Below the pieces are notes generated by a model that was not told where the DNA came from, searched no databases, and saw nothing but the letters and a program-made list of their open reading frames with translations. A stretch of 64,000 bases of DNA. Origin: Diaminobutyricibacter sp049994905 (GTDB lineage Bacteria > Actinomycetota > Actinomycetes > Actinomycetales > Microbacteriaceae). Of this stretch, positions 50,671 to 58,862 are shown piece after piece; positions within the stretch are counted from its first letter, which is position 1; each line of letters begins with the position of its first letter. The stretch spans positions 3,038,001 through 3,102,000 of the forward strand of contig NZ_CP188258.1 of the NCBI RefSeq assembly GCF_049994905.1, read 5' to 3'. The translations under genes and the position numbers were made by a program.

Positions 50671-52308
50671 TCAGCGCTTCGCCTTGACGATGCGCTCCTG
50701 GTTGACGTCTTCTTCTGCGCTCGCCTCGAACTTCTCGCTGCCGACCGAGGCGAGGGGCTTGCCTTCGCCGGTCTGGAACTCGAGCTTGAACTTGTCGACT
50801 TCGGCTGCGAGCTTGTCGACGGTCTCGTCGGAGAGCACGTTCGTCTCGCGCAGCACGTCGAGCACGTCGGAGTTGCGGCGCAGGTGGTCGAGCAGTTCGG
50901 ACTCGAAACGCAGAATGTCCTCGACCGGCACCTCGTCGAGCTTGCCGTTCGTTCCGGCCCAGATCGAGACGACCTGCTCCTCGACGGGGAAGGGCGAGTA
51001 CTGCGGCTGCTTGAGCAGCTCGGTGAGGCGGGCACCGCGGGCCAGTTGGCGACGGCTCGCCGCGTCGAGGTCCGACGCGAACATCGCGAAGGCCTCGAGC
51101 GAGCGGTACTGGGCCAGCTCGAGCTTGAGTGTTCCGGAGACCTTCTTGATCGACTTGACCTGGGCGTCGCCACCGACACGCGAGACCGAGATTCCGACGT
51201 CGACCGCCGGGCGCTGGTTCGCGTTGAACAGGTCGGACTGCAGGAAGATCTGGCCGTCGGTGATCGAGATCACGTTGGTCGGAATGTAGGCCGAGACGTC
51301 GTTGGCCTTGGTCTCGATGATCGGAAGACCGGTCATCGAGCCGGCGCCGAGCTCGTCGGAGAGCTTGGCACAGCGCTCGAGCAGACGGGAGTGCAGGTAG
51401 AAGACGTCACCGGGGTACGCCTCGCGTCCCGGCGGGCGACGCAGGAGGAGCGACACGGCGCGGTAGGCCTCGGCCTGCTTCGACAGGTCGTCGAAGATGA
51501 TGAGGACGTGCTTGCCGGCGTACATCCAGTGCTGGCCGATCGCCGAACCGGTGTAGGGCGCGAGGTACTTGAAGCCTGCGGGGTCGGAAGCGGGAGCCGC
51601 GACGATGGTGGTGTACTCCATGGCGCCTGCGTCTTCGAGGGCGCCCTTCACCGAAGCGATGGTCGAGCCCTTCTGGCCGATCGCAACGTAGATGCAGCGC
51701 ACCTGCTTGTTCGCGTCGCCGGACTCCCAGTTGGCCTTCTGGTTGATGATCGTGTCGATCGCGATCGCGGTCTTGCCGGTCTGGCGGTCGCCGATGATCA
51801 GCTGGCGCTGGCCGCGGCCGACAGGGATCATGGCGTCGATCGCCTTGATGCCGGTCTGGAGCGGCTCGTGCACGCTCTTGCGCTGCATGACGCCGGGCGC
51901 CTGCAGCTCGAGCTCGCGACGGCCTTCCGACTCGATCTGGCCGAGTCCGTCGATCGGGACGCCGAGCGGGTCGACGACACGGCCCAGGTAGGCGTCGCCG
52001 ACGGGCACCGAGAGGACCTCGCCGGTGCGCGTGACTTCCATTCCTTCGACGATGCCGTCGAACTCGCCCAGGATGACGACGCCGATCTCGTTCTCGTCGA
52101 GGTTCTGGGCGAGGCCGGAGACGCCGTTCGAGAAGCGGATGAGCTCGTTGGCCATCACGCCGGGGAGTCCCTCGACGTGCGCGATGCCGTCCGAGGCGTC
52201 GATGACGTGGCCGATCTCGGTCGCGCCCGTCTTGTTCGGCTCGTAAGCCGAAACGAAGTCCTTGAGCGCGTCCCTGATCTCGTCGGGGCTGATCGTTAGT
52301 TCTGCCAT
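50671..52308 (-). CDS. atpA: ATP synthase alpha subunit
   Basis: The 545-residue regulatory nucleotide-binding subunit of F1. Walker A is IGDRQTGKTAIAID near residue 170; HVLIIFDDLSKQAEAYR and the PGREAYPGDVFYLHSRLLER block are intact. The C-terminus carries an actinobacterial-type extension of about 40 charged residues (LEFQTGEGKPLASVGSEK onward), similar in kind to mycobacterial AtpA, where the tail suppresses ATP hydrolysis. That tail may compensate for the short epsilon subunit encoded by the same operon, which is inference. Confidence 0.97.
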   Translation of the reverse strand: MAELTISPDEIRDALKDFVSAYEPNKTGATEIGHVIDASDGIAHVEGLPGVMANELIRFSNGVSGLAQNLDENEIGVVILGEFDGIVEGMEVTRTGEVLSVPVGDAYLGRVVDPLGVPIDGLGQIESEGRRELELQAPGVMQRKSVHEPLQTGIKAIDAMIPVGRGQRQLIIGDRQTGKTAIAIDTIINQKANWESGDANKQVRCIYVAIGQKGSTIASVKGALEDAGAMEYTTIVAAPASDPAGFKYLAPYTGSAIGQHWMYAGKHVLIIFDDLSKQAEAYRAVSLLLRRPPGREAYPGDVFYLHSRLLERCAKLSDELGAGSMTGLPIIETKANDVSAYIPTNVISITDGQIFLQSDLFNANQRPAVDVGISVSRVGGDAQVKSIKKVSGTLKLELAQYRSLEAFAMFASDLDAASRRQLARGARLTELLKQPQYSPFPVEEQVVSIWAGTNGKLDEVPVEDILRFESELLDHLRRNSDVLDVLRETNVLSDETVDKLAAEVDKFKLEFQTGEGKPLASVGSEKFEASAEEDVNQERIVKAKR

Positions 52309-52373
52309 CTTTGTTCCCTATCTATGCGGGACACGTCGTCCCAGATGCCTGTTGAGGTGGTCGACCCGTCGGG

Positions 52374-53168
52374 TCAGCCCACCAGCTGAAGTCGTAGATC
52401 GTTGATGCGGCGTGAAATGCTTCCGTCGATCACATCATCGCCGACCTGCACCCGCACTCCACCGATCACGGCGGCGTCGACGATTTCATTGATCTTGAGG
52501 CGCTTTCCGTACTTCGCGGAGAGCACGGTCTGCAGCTGCGCGAGCTGCGCTGCCGGCAGGGCACGTGCACTCGTCACTGTCGCGATCGAGTGTCCGGACT
52601 GGTCGGCCACGATGCGGGCGGACTCACGGAGCGCCTCCCGGATGGTGCGACCACGAGGCTGGAGCACGAGTTGCCGCACGATCGCCTCGGTCTGGGCCGA
52701 GGCCTTTCCTGCGAGCAGCCGATCGACGAGCGCCGCCTTCTGCGCCGGATCGGCGAGCTTGCTGCGCAGGGCGAGTTCCAGTTCTGCGTTGGAGGTCACG
52801 GCGACTCCGAACGTGAACAGTTCGCCTTCGACATCGGTACCGGCCGGCGCGGACGTCGCGATACTGCGGATACCGAGCTCTTCGATCGCGGAGAGCACGT
52901 CACGCTGGCGCGACCACCGCTGTGCGGCGACCGTGGACAGGAGCGAGACCGCACCCGGCGAGAGCTGGGCGAACACGCGCTTGACCAATTCCGCCTTGCC
53001 CTGGGGGTCGGCGGAGGGGTCGCTGACGATCGCACGCAGCTGGGCGGAGTCGGCGACGACTCGTCCTGCAGCGAACAGGTCTTCAGCCGTCGCCAGATCG
53101 GCCTTGGCGCCGAGTTCGGCGAGTGCCGACACGGCGTTGGCCAGTGCTTCTCTGGTGGCGCTTCCCAT
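52374..53168 (-). CDS. atpH: ATP synthase delta subunit
   Basis: A 264-residue peripheral-stalk subunit linking the b subunits to the top of F1. It is longer than the 175-residue E. coli form, as usual in actinobacteria. The conserved C-terminal block is VTSARALPAAQLAQLQTVLS and INEIVDAAVIGGVRVQVGDD, with DGSISRRINDLRLQL at the end. It overlaps the atpF stop by one base. It is a separate gene here, not fused to b as in mycobacteria. Confidence 0.95.
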   Translation of the reverse strand: MGSATREALANAVSALAELGAKADLATAEDLFAAGRVVADSAQLRAIVSDPSADPQGKAELVKRVFAQLSPGAVSLLSTVAAQRWSRQRDVLSAIEELGIRSIATSAPAGTDVEGELFTFGVAVTSNAELELALRSKLADPAQKAALVDRLLAGKASAQTEAIVRQLVLQPRGRTIREALRESARIVADQSGHSIATVTSARALPAAQLAQLQTVLSAKYGKRLKINEIVDAAVIGGVRVQVGDDVIDGSISRRINDLRLQLVG

Positions 53169-53725
53169 TACTTGCCCGATCCTGCCTTCGCTTCGCTCGC
53201 CTCGAGGTCCGCAAGGAACCGGTCGACGATGGCCTGGGCCTTCTTGTCGTCGCTGAGGACTTCTCCGACAACGCCGGATGCCAGGTCGATCGCGAGCGAT
53301 CCGACCTCTCCGCGCAGCGAGACGACAGCGGCCTGGCGCTCGGCCTCGATCTGGGCCTGCGCGGTCGCGGTGATGCGCGCGGCCTCGCTCGACGCCTGCT
53401 CCTTCAGCTCCGCCAGGATCTTCTGGCCGTCGGTGCGAGCCTGCTCGCGGATCTTCGCTGCCTCGGCACGCGCATCCGCCAGCTGCTCGGTGTACTCCTC
53501 GAGGAGCGCCTCCGCCTTGTGCTGGGCCTCGTCGGCCTTCGCGATGTTGCCTTCGATGGCTTCCGCGCGCTCATCGAGCAACTTCTTCATACGCGGAAGA
53601 ACAAGCCGCCAGAAGAAGAACAGGATGATGACGAAGCAGATCAGCGATCCGACGATGTCGTACCACGCCGGGATGAGCGGATTGATCGTCGCGCTCGTTG
53701 CGGCCCTAACCACACCGTTGAGCAT
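53168..53725 (-). CDS. atpF: ATP synthase b subunit
   Basis: The 185-residue Fo stalk subunit. One membrane helix near residues 20-42 (DIVGSLICFVIILFFFWRLV) is followed by a long charged coiled coil rich in Ala, Glu and Lys (AEAIEGNIAKADEAQHKAEA onward) that reaches up to F1. AAGGAGGA lies just before the ATG. It overlaps atpH by one base. Confidence 0.95.
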   Translation of the reverse strand: MLNGVVRAATSATINPLIPAWYDIVGSLICFVIILFFFWRLVLPRMKKLLDERAEAIEGNIAKADEAQHKAEALLEEYTEQLADARAEAAKIREQARTDGQKILAELKEQASSEAARITATAQAQIEAERQAAVVSLRGEVGSLAIDLASGVVGEVLSDDKKAQAIVDRFLADLEASEAKAGSGK

Positions 53726-53756
53726 CGTTCCTCCTTACTGAAGAAGATAAAGAGGA

Positions 53757-53978
53757 TTAGTGGAAGATGAAGCCGACGGCGATACCGATGAACGCCAGCG
53801 CCTCGGTGAAGGCGATACCGATGTACATCAGGACCTGGAGGCGACCGGCCAGCTCGGGCTGACGGGCAACGCCTTCGATGGTCTTGCCGACCACGATGCC
53901 GACGCCGATGGCGGGGCCGATGGCCGCGAGGCCGTATCCGACGGTGGCAATGTTGCCGTTGATAGCAGCGATGTCCAC
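53757..53978 (-). CDS. atpE: ATP synthase c subunit
   Basis: The 73-residue proteolipid forming the proton-driven c ring. Two helices are joined by the polar loop with Arg (TIEGVARQPELAGRL). The ion-binding carboxylate is Glu in FTEALAFIGIAVGF. The residues beside it do not show the Gln/Glu/Ser set of sodium-type c subunits, so proton coupling is expected. GTG start with GGAAGGAAA upstream at good distance. Confidence 0.96.
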   Translation of the reverse strand: MDIAAINGNIATVGYGLAAIGPAIGVGIVVGKTIEGVARQPELAGRLQVLMYIGIAFTEALAFIGIAVGFIFH

Positions 53979-54026
53979 GTTATGTGTTTCCTTCCGTGAT
54001 GTGAGCTGTGCGGGCGCGCAGCTCGA

Positions 54027-54824
54027 TTAGTGTTCCTCGGCGACTGCGAGCTGGATGTAAACAGCCGTGAGCAGGGCGAAGACGTAAGCCTGGAGGACTG
54101 CCACCAGGATTTCGAACAGGGTGAAAGCGAAGCCGAAGGCGAACGTGCCGATTCCGAAGAGCGACCACCAGCTGCCTGCCGTGAAGAGGAAGAACGCCGT
54201 CGCGCTGAAGAAGAGCACGAGAAGAAGGTGACCGACGACCATGTTCATGAGAAGTCGGAGCGTGAGCGTGATCGGTCGCAGGATGAACGTCGAGACGAAC
54301 TCGATCGGTGTCACCAGGATGTAGAGGTACCACGGCACGCCGGGCGGGAAGAGCGAGTTGCGGAAGAAGCTGCCCGGGCTCTTCTTGACACCGGCGTAGA
54401 TGAAACAGGTGTAGGCGACGATCGCCAGCACGAGCGGGACACCGATGACCGAGGTGCCTGCGATGTTCAGGAACGGAATGATGCCCGTCAGGTTCATGAA
54501 CAGCACCATGAAGAAGATGGACGTCAGGATCGGCAGGAAGCGCGTGCCGTCTTTCTTGCCCAGGAGGTCTTCGGCGATGTTGACCCGCACGAAGTCGAGA
54601 CCCATCTCGACGATGCTCTGCCCGCGACCCGGAATGAGCTTCATGCGGCGGGTGCCCAGCCAGAAGACCAGGATGATGGCGAGGACCGCGACGAAGCGCA
54701 CCAGCATGATGCGGTTGACTTCGAAGCTGCCGATGGAAAAGACGGCCGGGGGAAAGAACTCATCGATCGACGGACCATGGAAGCTACCATCGTCGGTAGT
54801 CGTGGTCTGGACCAGCAGGTTCAC
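54027..54824 (-). CDS. atpB: ATP synthase a subunit
   Basis: The 265-residue Fo channel subunit. It has about six membrane helices; the essential arginine lies in LRPITLTLRLLMNMVVGHLL, facing the c ring, and the NLTGIIPFLN segment is conserved. The start is a GTG at 54824 without a clear Shine-Dalgarno sequence, so a somewhat later start is possible, although the N-terminal FPPAVFSIGSFEVNRIMLVR block needs to be retained. It follows a 156-bp spacer. Confidence 0.95.
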   Translation of the reverse strand: MNLLVQTTTTDDGSFHGPSIDEFFPPAVFSIGSFEVNRIMLVRFVAVLAIILVFWLGTRRMKLIPGRGQSIVEMGLDFVRVNIAEDLLGKKDGTRFLPILTSIFFMVLFMNLTGIIPFLNIAGTSVIGVPLVLAIVAYTCFIYAGVKKSPGSFFRNSLFPPGVPWYLYILVTPIEFVSTFILRPITLTLRLLMNMVVGHLLLVLFFSATAFFLFTAGSWWSLFGIGTFAFGFAFTLFEILVAVLQAYVFALLTAVYIQLAVAEEH

Positions 54825-54980
54825 AGCGTTAGCTAACAGCGCTATCTCCTGTTTCGGGGCGTCGAGCTAAGCTCTCGCGACGACGAACATGTGGCACCCG
54901 GGATTTCCACGAGAATCGCGGAGCGGGTGGGGGGAATCTCCGATAACTCTACAAGAGTTTCTCCGAGGTAACGAATCGAA
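54825..54980 (-). promoter_or_regulatory. atpI-atpB spacer, likely internal promoter region
   Basis: The largest gap in the ATP synthase operon. On the minus strand it contains TTACCT and, 14 bases later, TAGAGT. The second overlaps a small inverted repeat AACTCT-TGT-AGAGTT. A ten-base perfect palindrome GTTAGCTAAC lies about ten bases before the atpB start. These suggest a separate promoter for atpB onward and possible control; none is conclusive. Confidence 0.4.
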
Positions 54981-55463
54981 TCATGCTTTAGGGTTCTCCC
55001 CCGGCAACGTGACGTCGCTGGCGTACGGCATCCTCGACCGGAACACCACGAGCACGTCGACCACGAGCGATCCGAGGACGCCCGCGATGAGGGTCAGGAA
55101 CATGACGGCGGGGTTGATCCAGGGCTGGCCCTTGAGCGCGAACGCCAGGATGATGAACAGCACGAACTTGAGCAGCCAGCCGCCGAGGACGATGCCGAAG
55201 AACACCGGAACGTAGATGTCCGAGCCGAAGAACCGGTTCGCGAGCAGGATGCTGGCAGCCGTGATCCCGAGGAAGACGACGGCCATCGCGGTGCCGATCA
55301 GGGCACTCGTCACGCCGATCCAGCCCGCGAAGAGGTAGCCGACGACGGCGCCGACGATGGCGATGCCGATCGCGAGGAACCCGCCCCACTTCAGCACATT
55401 GCGGAGCACGGGCTCCGACGACGGCACGATTCGTGCCGGCGCCGGGTTCTGGTTGTCGGTCAC
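54981..55463 (-). CDS. AtpI-like membrane protein
   Basis: A 160-residue protein with four membrane helices (starting WGGFLAIGIAIVGAVVGYLF). Position between the WecA-like gene and atpB, small size and four helices match AtpI, thought to aid c-ring assembly or magnesium supply. Sequence similarity in this family is weak, so the call rests mainly on context. GTG start directly follows the TAA of the upstream gene. Confidence 0.75.
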   Translation of the reverse strand: MTDNQNPAPARIVPSSEPVLRNVLKWGGFLAIGIAIVGAVVGYLFAGWIGVTSALIGTAMAVVFLGITAASILLANRFFGSDIYVPVFFGIVLGGWLLKFVLFIILAFALKGQPWINPAVMFLTLIAGVLGSLVVDVLVVFRSRMPYASDVTLPGENPKA

Positions 55464-56723
55464 TTACAGCTCCTTGGTGATGGCGGCCGGTGTCGCCACG
55501 GGCGTCGCGTCGTCAATCGGAAGGTCGTCGGATGCCCGGTCGAGCGGGTCGTACTGCGCGGTCTGGTCGGCTTCTGCCGACCCGGCGGGAGTCAGTTCCG
55601 CCGCGGCCTCGGCGATCTTGCGCCTGCTGAGCGGGGCGAAGGTGAACGCGGCGCAGACCACCAGGCCGATAGCGATGAAGACGATGGCCATCCAGTACGG
55701 CTGGAAGAAGAACAGCAGGCAGCCGATGGAGAGCACAGCCGTCCACGCATAGAAGATGAGCACGGCGTGCAGGTGCGAGTGCCCCATGTCGAGCAGGCGG
55801 TGATGCAGGTGTTTGCGGTCGGCGCTGAAAGGCGACTTGCCCGCGCGCAGGCGTCGCACGACCGCGAGACCGAAGTCGAGCAGGGGCACGATGAGCACCG
55901 CGAAAGGAAGGATGATCGGGATGAACGCCGGCACCAGGGCGGAGCGGCCCAGGGTCGGGAGCGTCTCAGGGTTGATGTTGCCCGTGACGGAGATGGCGGA
56001 CGTGGCCATCAGCAGGCCGACGAGGAGCGCACCGGCGTCGCCCATGAACATCTTCGCCGGGTGCCAGTTGAGCGGGAGGAACCCGGCGCAGGCGCCGACC
56101 AGGATCGCCGCGATCACGCCTCCCAGGCTGAAGTAGTTGGTCGGGTTGATCTCACGCTGCAGCAGGTAGGTGTAGACGAGGAACGTGCCGTTGGCGATGA
56201 GCGCGACACCCGCGACGAGGCCGTCGAGCCCGTCGATGAAGTTGATCGCGTTCATGACCAGCACGATCGCGAACAGCGTGATCACGATGCTCATCAGGGG
56301 CGAGCCGACGGTGATCCCGCCGATGGGCAGCGAATAGATCTGCACGCCGAGCCAGGCCACGAGACCTGCCGCGACGAACTGGCCGGCCAGTTTGGTCATC
56401 CAGTCGAGGTCCCAGACGTCGTCGGCGACGCCGATCGCGACGATGAGCAGCGACGCCAGGAGGATCGCGAGGATGGGACCGGGGTCGGCGAAGATCAGCC
56501 GGAGGATCGTGAACTGGCTCGACAGCAGGTAGGCCGCGCCGAAGGCGACGACGATGCCGAGGAACATCGCGATCCCGCCGAGGCGCGGGGTCGGCCGGGT
56601 GTGCACGTCGCGCGCGCGGATCTTCGGGTAGAGCCGGTACTTGAGGCTGAGCCGATAGACGACCAGGGACATCAGGTAGGTGATGACCGCGGAGATCAGC
56701 GCGAGGACGAAATAGAGGGTCAC
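55464..56723 (-). CDS. WecA/TagO-type undecaprenyl-phosphate sugar-1-phosphate transferase
   Basis: A 419-residue integral membrane enzyme of glycosyltransferase family 4, starting cell-wall polysaccharide synthesis by moving a sugar-1-phosphate, probably GlcNAc-1-P, to undecaprenyl phosphate. It has about eleven helices. Motifs are the aspartates in IGVADDVWDLDW, NAINFIDGLDGLVAG, and HLHHRLLDMGHSH in the cytoplasmic loop. A variable tail of about 55 residues follows the last helix. GTG at 56723 overlaps the sua5 stop. The same gene order (sua5, rfe, atpI, atpB) is known from mycobacteria. Confidence 0.9.
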   Translation of the reverse strand: MTLYFVLALISAVITYLMSLVVYRLSLKYRLYPKIRARDVHTRPTPRLGGIAMFLGIVVAFGAAYLLSSQFTILRLIFADPGPILAILLASLLIVAIGVADDVWDLDWMTKLAGQFVAAGLVAWLGVQIYSLPIGGITVGSPLMSIVITLFAIVLVMNAINFIDGLDGLVAGVALIANGTFLVYTYLLQREINPTNYFSLGGVIAAILVGACAGFLPLNWHPAKMFMGDAGALLVGLLMATSAISVTGNINPETLPTLGRSALVPAFIPIILPFAVLIVPLLDFGLAVVRRLRAGKSPFSADRKHLHHRLLDMGHSHLHAVLIFYAWTAVLSIGCLLFFFQPYWMAIVFIAIGLVVCAAFTFAPLSRRKIAEAAAELTPAGSAEADQTAQYDPLDRASDDLPIDDATPVATPAAITKEL

Positions 56724-57433
56724 GTCGTCGTCTCGCCCGCAGCGGTCTCGGTCGCGGCGAGCTGGTCGCCGACCACCGCGCGGAGCTGTTCTTCGGTGAT
56801 GACACCGTGGCGGAGGATGCGCAGGGGGCCGACTCCGGCGGCCAGGGCGGTCGCGTCGACGATCGTCGACGACGAGTCTGCCGCGCCGTGGCCCTCGTAG
56901 CCCGCGCCCGCTTCGCCACCGTCGAGGTAGACCGCGACCGAGTCGCCCAGCATCGCTTCGGCCTCTGCGGCTGTGTGGGCCGATGGCCGGCCGGTCAGGT
57001 TCGCCGAGGAGACTGCGAGCGGGCCCGTCTCGGAGAGCAGTTCGAGAGCGATGGTGTCGCTCGGCATCCGGAGCGCAACGGTACCGCGTGTCTCGCCGAG
57101 ATCCCACGCGAGCGACGGCTGCGCAGGCACGACGATGGTGAGGCCACCCGGCCAGAACTCGGCCACGAGGTCGCGCACGGCCTGGGGCACCGACTGCGCG
57201 AGGGCGTCGAGGGTCGGGATGCCGGGGATGAGCACCGGCGGTGGCGACTGCCTGCCGCGGCCCTTCGCATCGAGCAGCCTCTGGACGGCCGCAGGGTCGA
57301 ATGCGTCGGCCGCGACCCCGTACACGGTGTCGGTGGGGATGACGACGAGCTCGCCGCGGCCGATGGCCGCGCGGGCAAGCCTCATGCCGGTGAGGAGTTC
57401 GGAGTCGACCGAACAGTCGTAGATGGGAGCCAT
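56720..57433 (-). CDS. Threonylcarbamoyl-AMP synthase (Sua5/YrdC family)
   Basis: A 237-residue enzyme making threonylcarbamoyl-AMP for the t6A modification of ANN-decoding tRNAs. The YrdC core is clear: ELVVIPTDTVYGVAADAF, KGRGRQSPPPVLIPG (the KxR motif), FWPGGLTIVVPAQ, VALRMPSD, and PLAVSSANLTGRPSAHTA. ATG at 57433 follows a TATCAT hexamer by ten bases. The prmC gene that often precedes it in actinobacteria is not here; divergent HAD genes take that place. Confidence 0.92.
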   Translation of the reverse strand: MAPIYDCSVDSELLTGMRLARAAIGRGELVVIPTDTVYGVAADAFDPAAVQRLLDAKGRGRQSPPPVLIPGIPTLDALAQSVPQAVRDLVAEFWPGGLTIVVPAQPSLAWDLGETRGTVALRMPSDTIALELLSETGPLAVSSANLTGRPSAHTAAEAEAMLGDSVAVYLDGGEAGAGYEGHGAADSSSTIVDATALAAGVGPLRILRHGVITEEQLRAVVGDQLAATETAAGETTT

Positions 57434-57496
57434 GTCGGCACCAATGATAGTTGAGGGCGGGGCGGAGACCCTGAGTACTGGGCGATACTTGACGCG

Positions 57497-58126
57497 ATGG
57501 ATGTCTACTTCTTCGACTGCGACAAGACGCTGTACGACTACGACTTCCACAAGCGGCTCCCGATGCTTGCGGAGCTCACGGGCGTCAGCCAGTACCGGCT
57601 CGCCTCGAGCTGGTGGGCCGGCGGCTTCGAGCGCGCCGCCGAAATCGGCGAGTACGCGACCAGCGAGGAGTACCTGGCGGCCTTCGCGGAAGTGACCGGC
57701 GCACCCCTCACGCTCGAGCAGTGGCAGCGCGCCCGCAAGGCCGCGATGACGCCCATCCCTGCGTCGATCGACGCCCTGCACGAGGCTGCGACTCTCGGCA
57801 CGGTTTCGCTCCTGTCGAACAACCCGATCCCGTTCAAAGACTCGCTCCCCGTGCTGACGCCCGAGATCGTGGATGCGCTCCGGGGAAACGACCTCATCTC
57901 TGCGGTGCTCGGCGCCCGCAAACCGGAACGGCGCATCTACACCCGCGCGCTCGGCCGGTTCGGCGTGGCACCAGGCGACGCCATCCTGTTCGACGATTCG
58001 GCCGAGAACGTCGCGGGCGCACGCGACGCGGGGATGCACGCGTTCCAGCTGAAGCGCGGTCCAAACGGCTTCGACACCGACGGCCTCGTAGCCGCCATGC
58101 ATGCCTTCGCCGAACGGGACCGCTGA
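57497..58126 (+). CDS. HAD-family hydrolase (first of a tandem pair)
   Basis: A 209-residue haloacid-dehalogenase-type phosphatase. Motif I is YFFDCDKTLYDYD, motif II is in SLLSNNPIP, motif III lysine in GARKPERRIY, and motif IV in DAILFDDSAENV. The insert between motifs I and II is helical (C1 cap), as in pyrimidine 5'-nucleotidase-like members. It has a paralogue immediately downstream sharing one base (TGATG). The substrate is unknown; phosphorylated nucleotides or sugars are typical. Confidence 0.85.
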   Translation: MDVYFFDCDKTLYDYDFHKRLPMLAELTGVSQYRLASSWWAGGFERAAEIGEYATSEEYLAAFAEVTGAPLTLEQWQRARKAAMTPIPASIDALHEAATLGTVSLLSNNPIPFKDSLPVLTPEIVDALRGNDLISAVLGARKPERRIYTRALGRFGVAPGDAILFDDSAENVAGARDAGMHAFQLKRGPNGFDTDGLVAAMHAFAERDR

Positions 58127-58746
58127 TGCTGTTCATCTTCGACATGGACAACGTGCTCTACGAGTACGACTGGCGTCACCGCATGGCCGCGATGACCGAG
58201 CTGACCGGTCTCGATCTCGGCCAGCTCCGTGACCGCTGGTGGAACGACGAAGGCGAATGGGCGGCCGAGGCGGGCGTGTACTCGACGGCGGACGACTATC
58301 TGAGCGCCCTCCGGTCGGCGCTCGGAGTCGAGGTGAGCGAGGACGACTGGGTGCGCGTGCGTGCAGCAGCCATGACGCCGTGGCATGACTCGCTCGCTGC
58401 GGTGAAGCGGGCATCCGAGCTGGGAACCATCACGCTGCTGACCAACAACGGGGCGTTGACGGCGAAACACCTGCATGCACTGGCTCCGGACCTGGTGCCC
58501 CTGTTCGGCGAGAATCACCTTTTCACCTCGTCGGAATACGGCGCGCGCAAGCCGGATCCCGTCGTGTTCCGACGGGTGCTCGAGCGCTACGGCGCAGCCC
58601 CGTCGGAGACGTTCTTCGCCGACGACATGGCCCAGAATGTCGCCGGTGCCGAGTCGATCGGGATCACTGCGCACCTGTTCAGCACCCCCGCCGCTCTGGT
58701 CGATGCGATCGAGGCGTTCGCCGCCGCGCAGTCCGACCGCGCCTGA
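58126..58746 (+). CDS. HAD-family hydrolase (second of a tandem pair)
   Basis: A 206-residue paralogue of the preceding gene, with the same motif layout: LFIFDMDNVLYEYDW, ITLLTNNGAL, YGARKPDPVVF and TFFADDMAQNVAGAE. The two proteins also share the AAMTP segment before motif II, showing recent common origin. The open frame reaches further upstream but only inside the first gene. Tandem paralogues may act on related substrates or as a heterodimer; neither can be shown. Confidence 0.85.
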   Translation: MLFIFDMDNVLYEYDWRHRMAAMTELTGLDLGQLRDRWWNDEGEWAAEAGVYSTADDYLSALRSALGVEVSEDDWVRVRAAAMTPWHDSLAAVKRASELGTITLLTNNGALTAKHLHALAPDLVPLFGENHLFTSSEYGARKPDPVVFRRVLERYGAAPSETFFADDMAQNVAGAESIGITAHLFSTPAALVDAIEAFAAAQSDRA

Positions 58747-58779
58747 GGGGCGACGCTTCCCCGGATCGCAATCAAGGGG

Positions 58780-58808
58780 TTGACTTCGCTCCTAAACCGG
58801 TTTAACGT
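58780..58808 (+). promoter_or_regulatory. LacI-controlled promoter
   Basis: TTGACT (58780-58785) and TAACGT (58803-58808) are spaced 17 bp. The first LacI-type operator lies between and into these hexamers, so repressor binding would exclude RNA polymerase. Transcription would start near 58815 and run through the regulator and transporter genes. Confidence 0.7.
58793..58804. promoter_or_regulatory. LacI-family operator O1
   Basis: A perfect 12-base palindrome TAAACCGGTTTA with the central CG typical of LacI/GalR operators, placed in the promoter spacer. An identical copy lies 34 bp downstream. Confidence 0.85.
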
Positions 58809-58826
58809 CTGCGATAACGAGGCCAT

Positions 58827-58838
58827 TAAACCGGTTTA
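58827..58838. promoter_or_regulatory. LacI-family operator O2
   Basis: Second perfect copy of TAAACCGGTTTA, centre to centre 34 bp from O1, in the leader between the predicted transcription start and the regulator ribosome site (AAAGGAG, 58848-58854). Confidence 0.85.
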
Positions 58839-58862
58839 GTCGTTTTCAAAGGAGATGACAGG

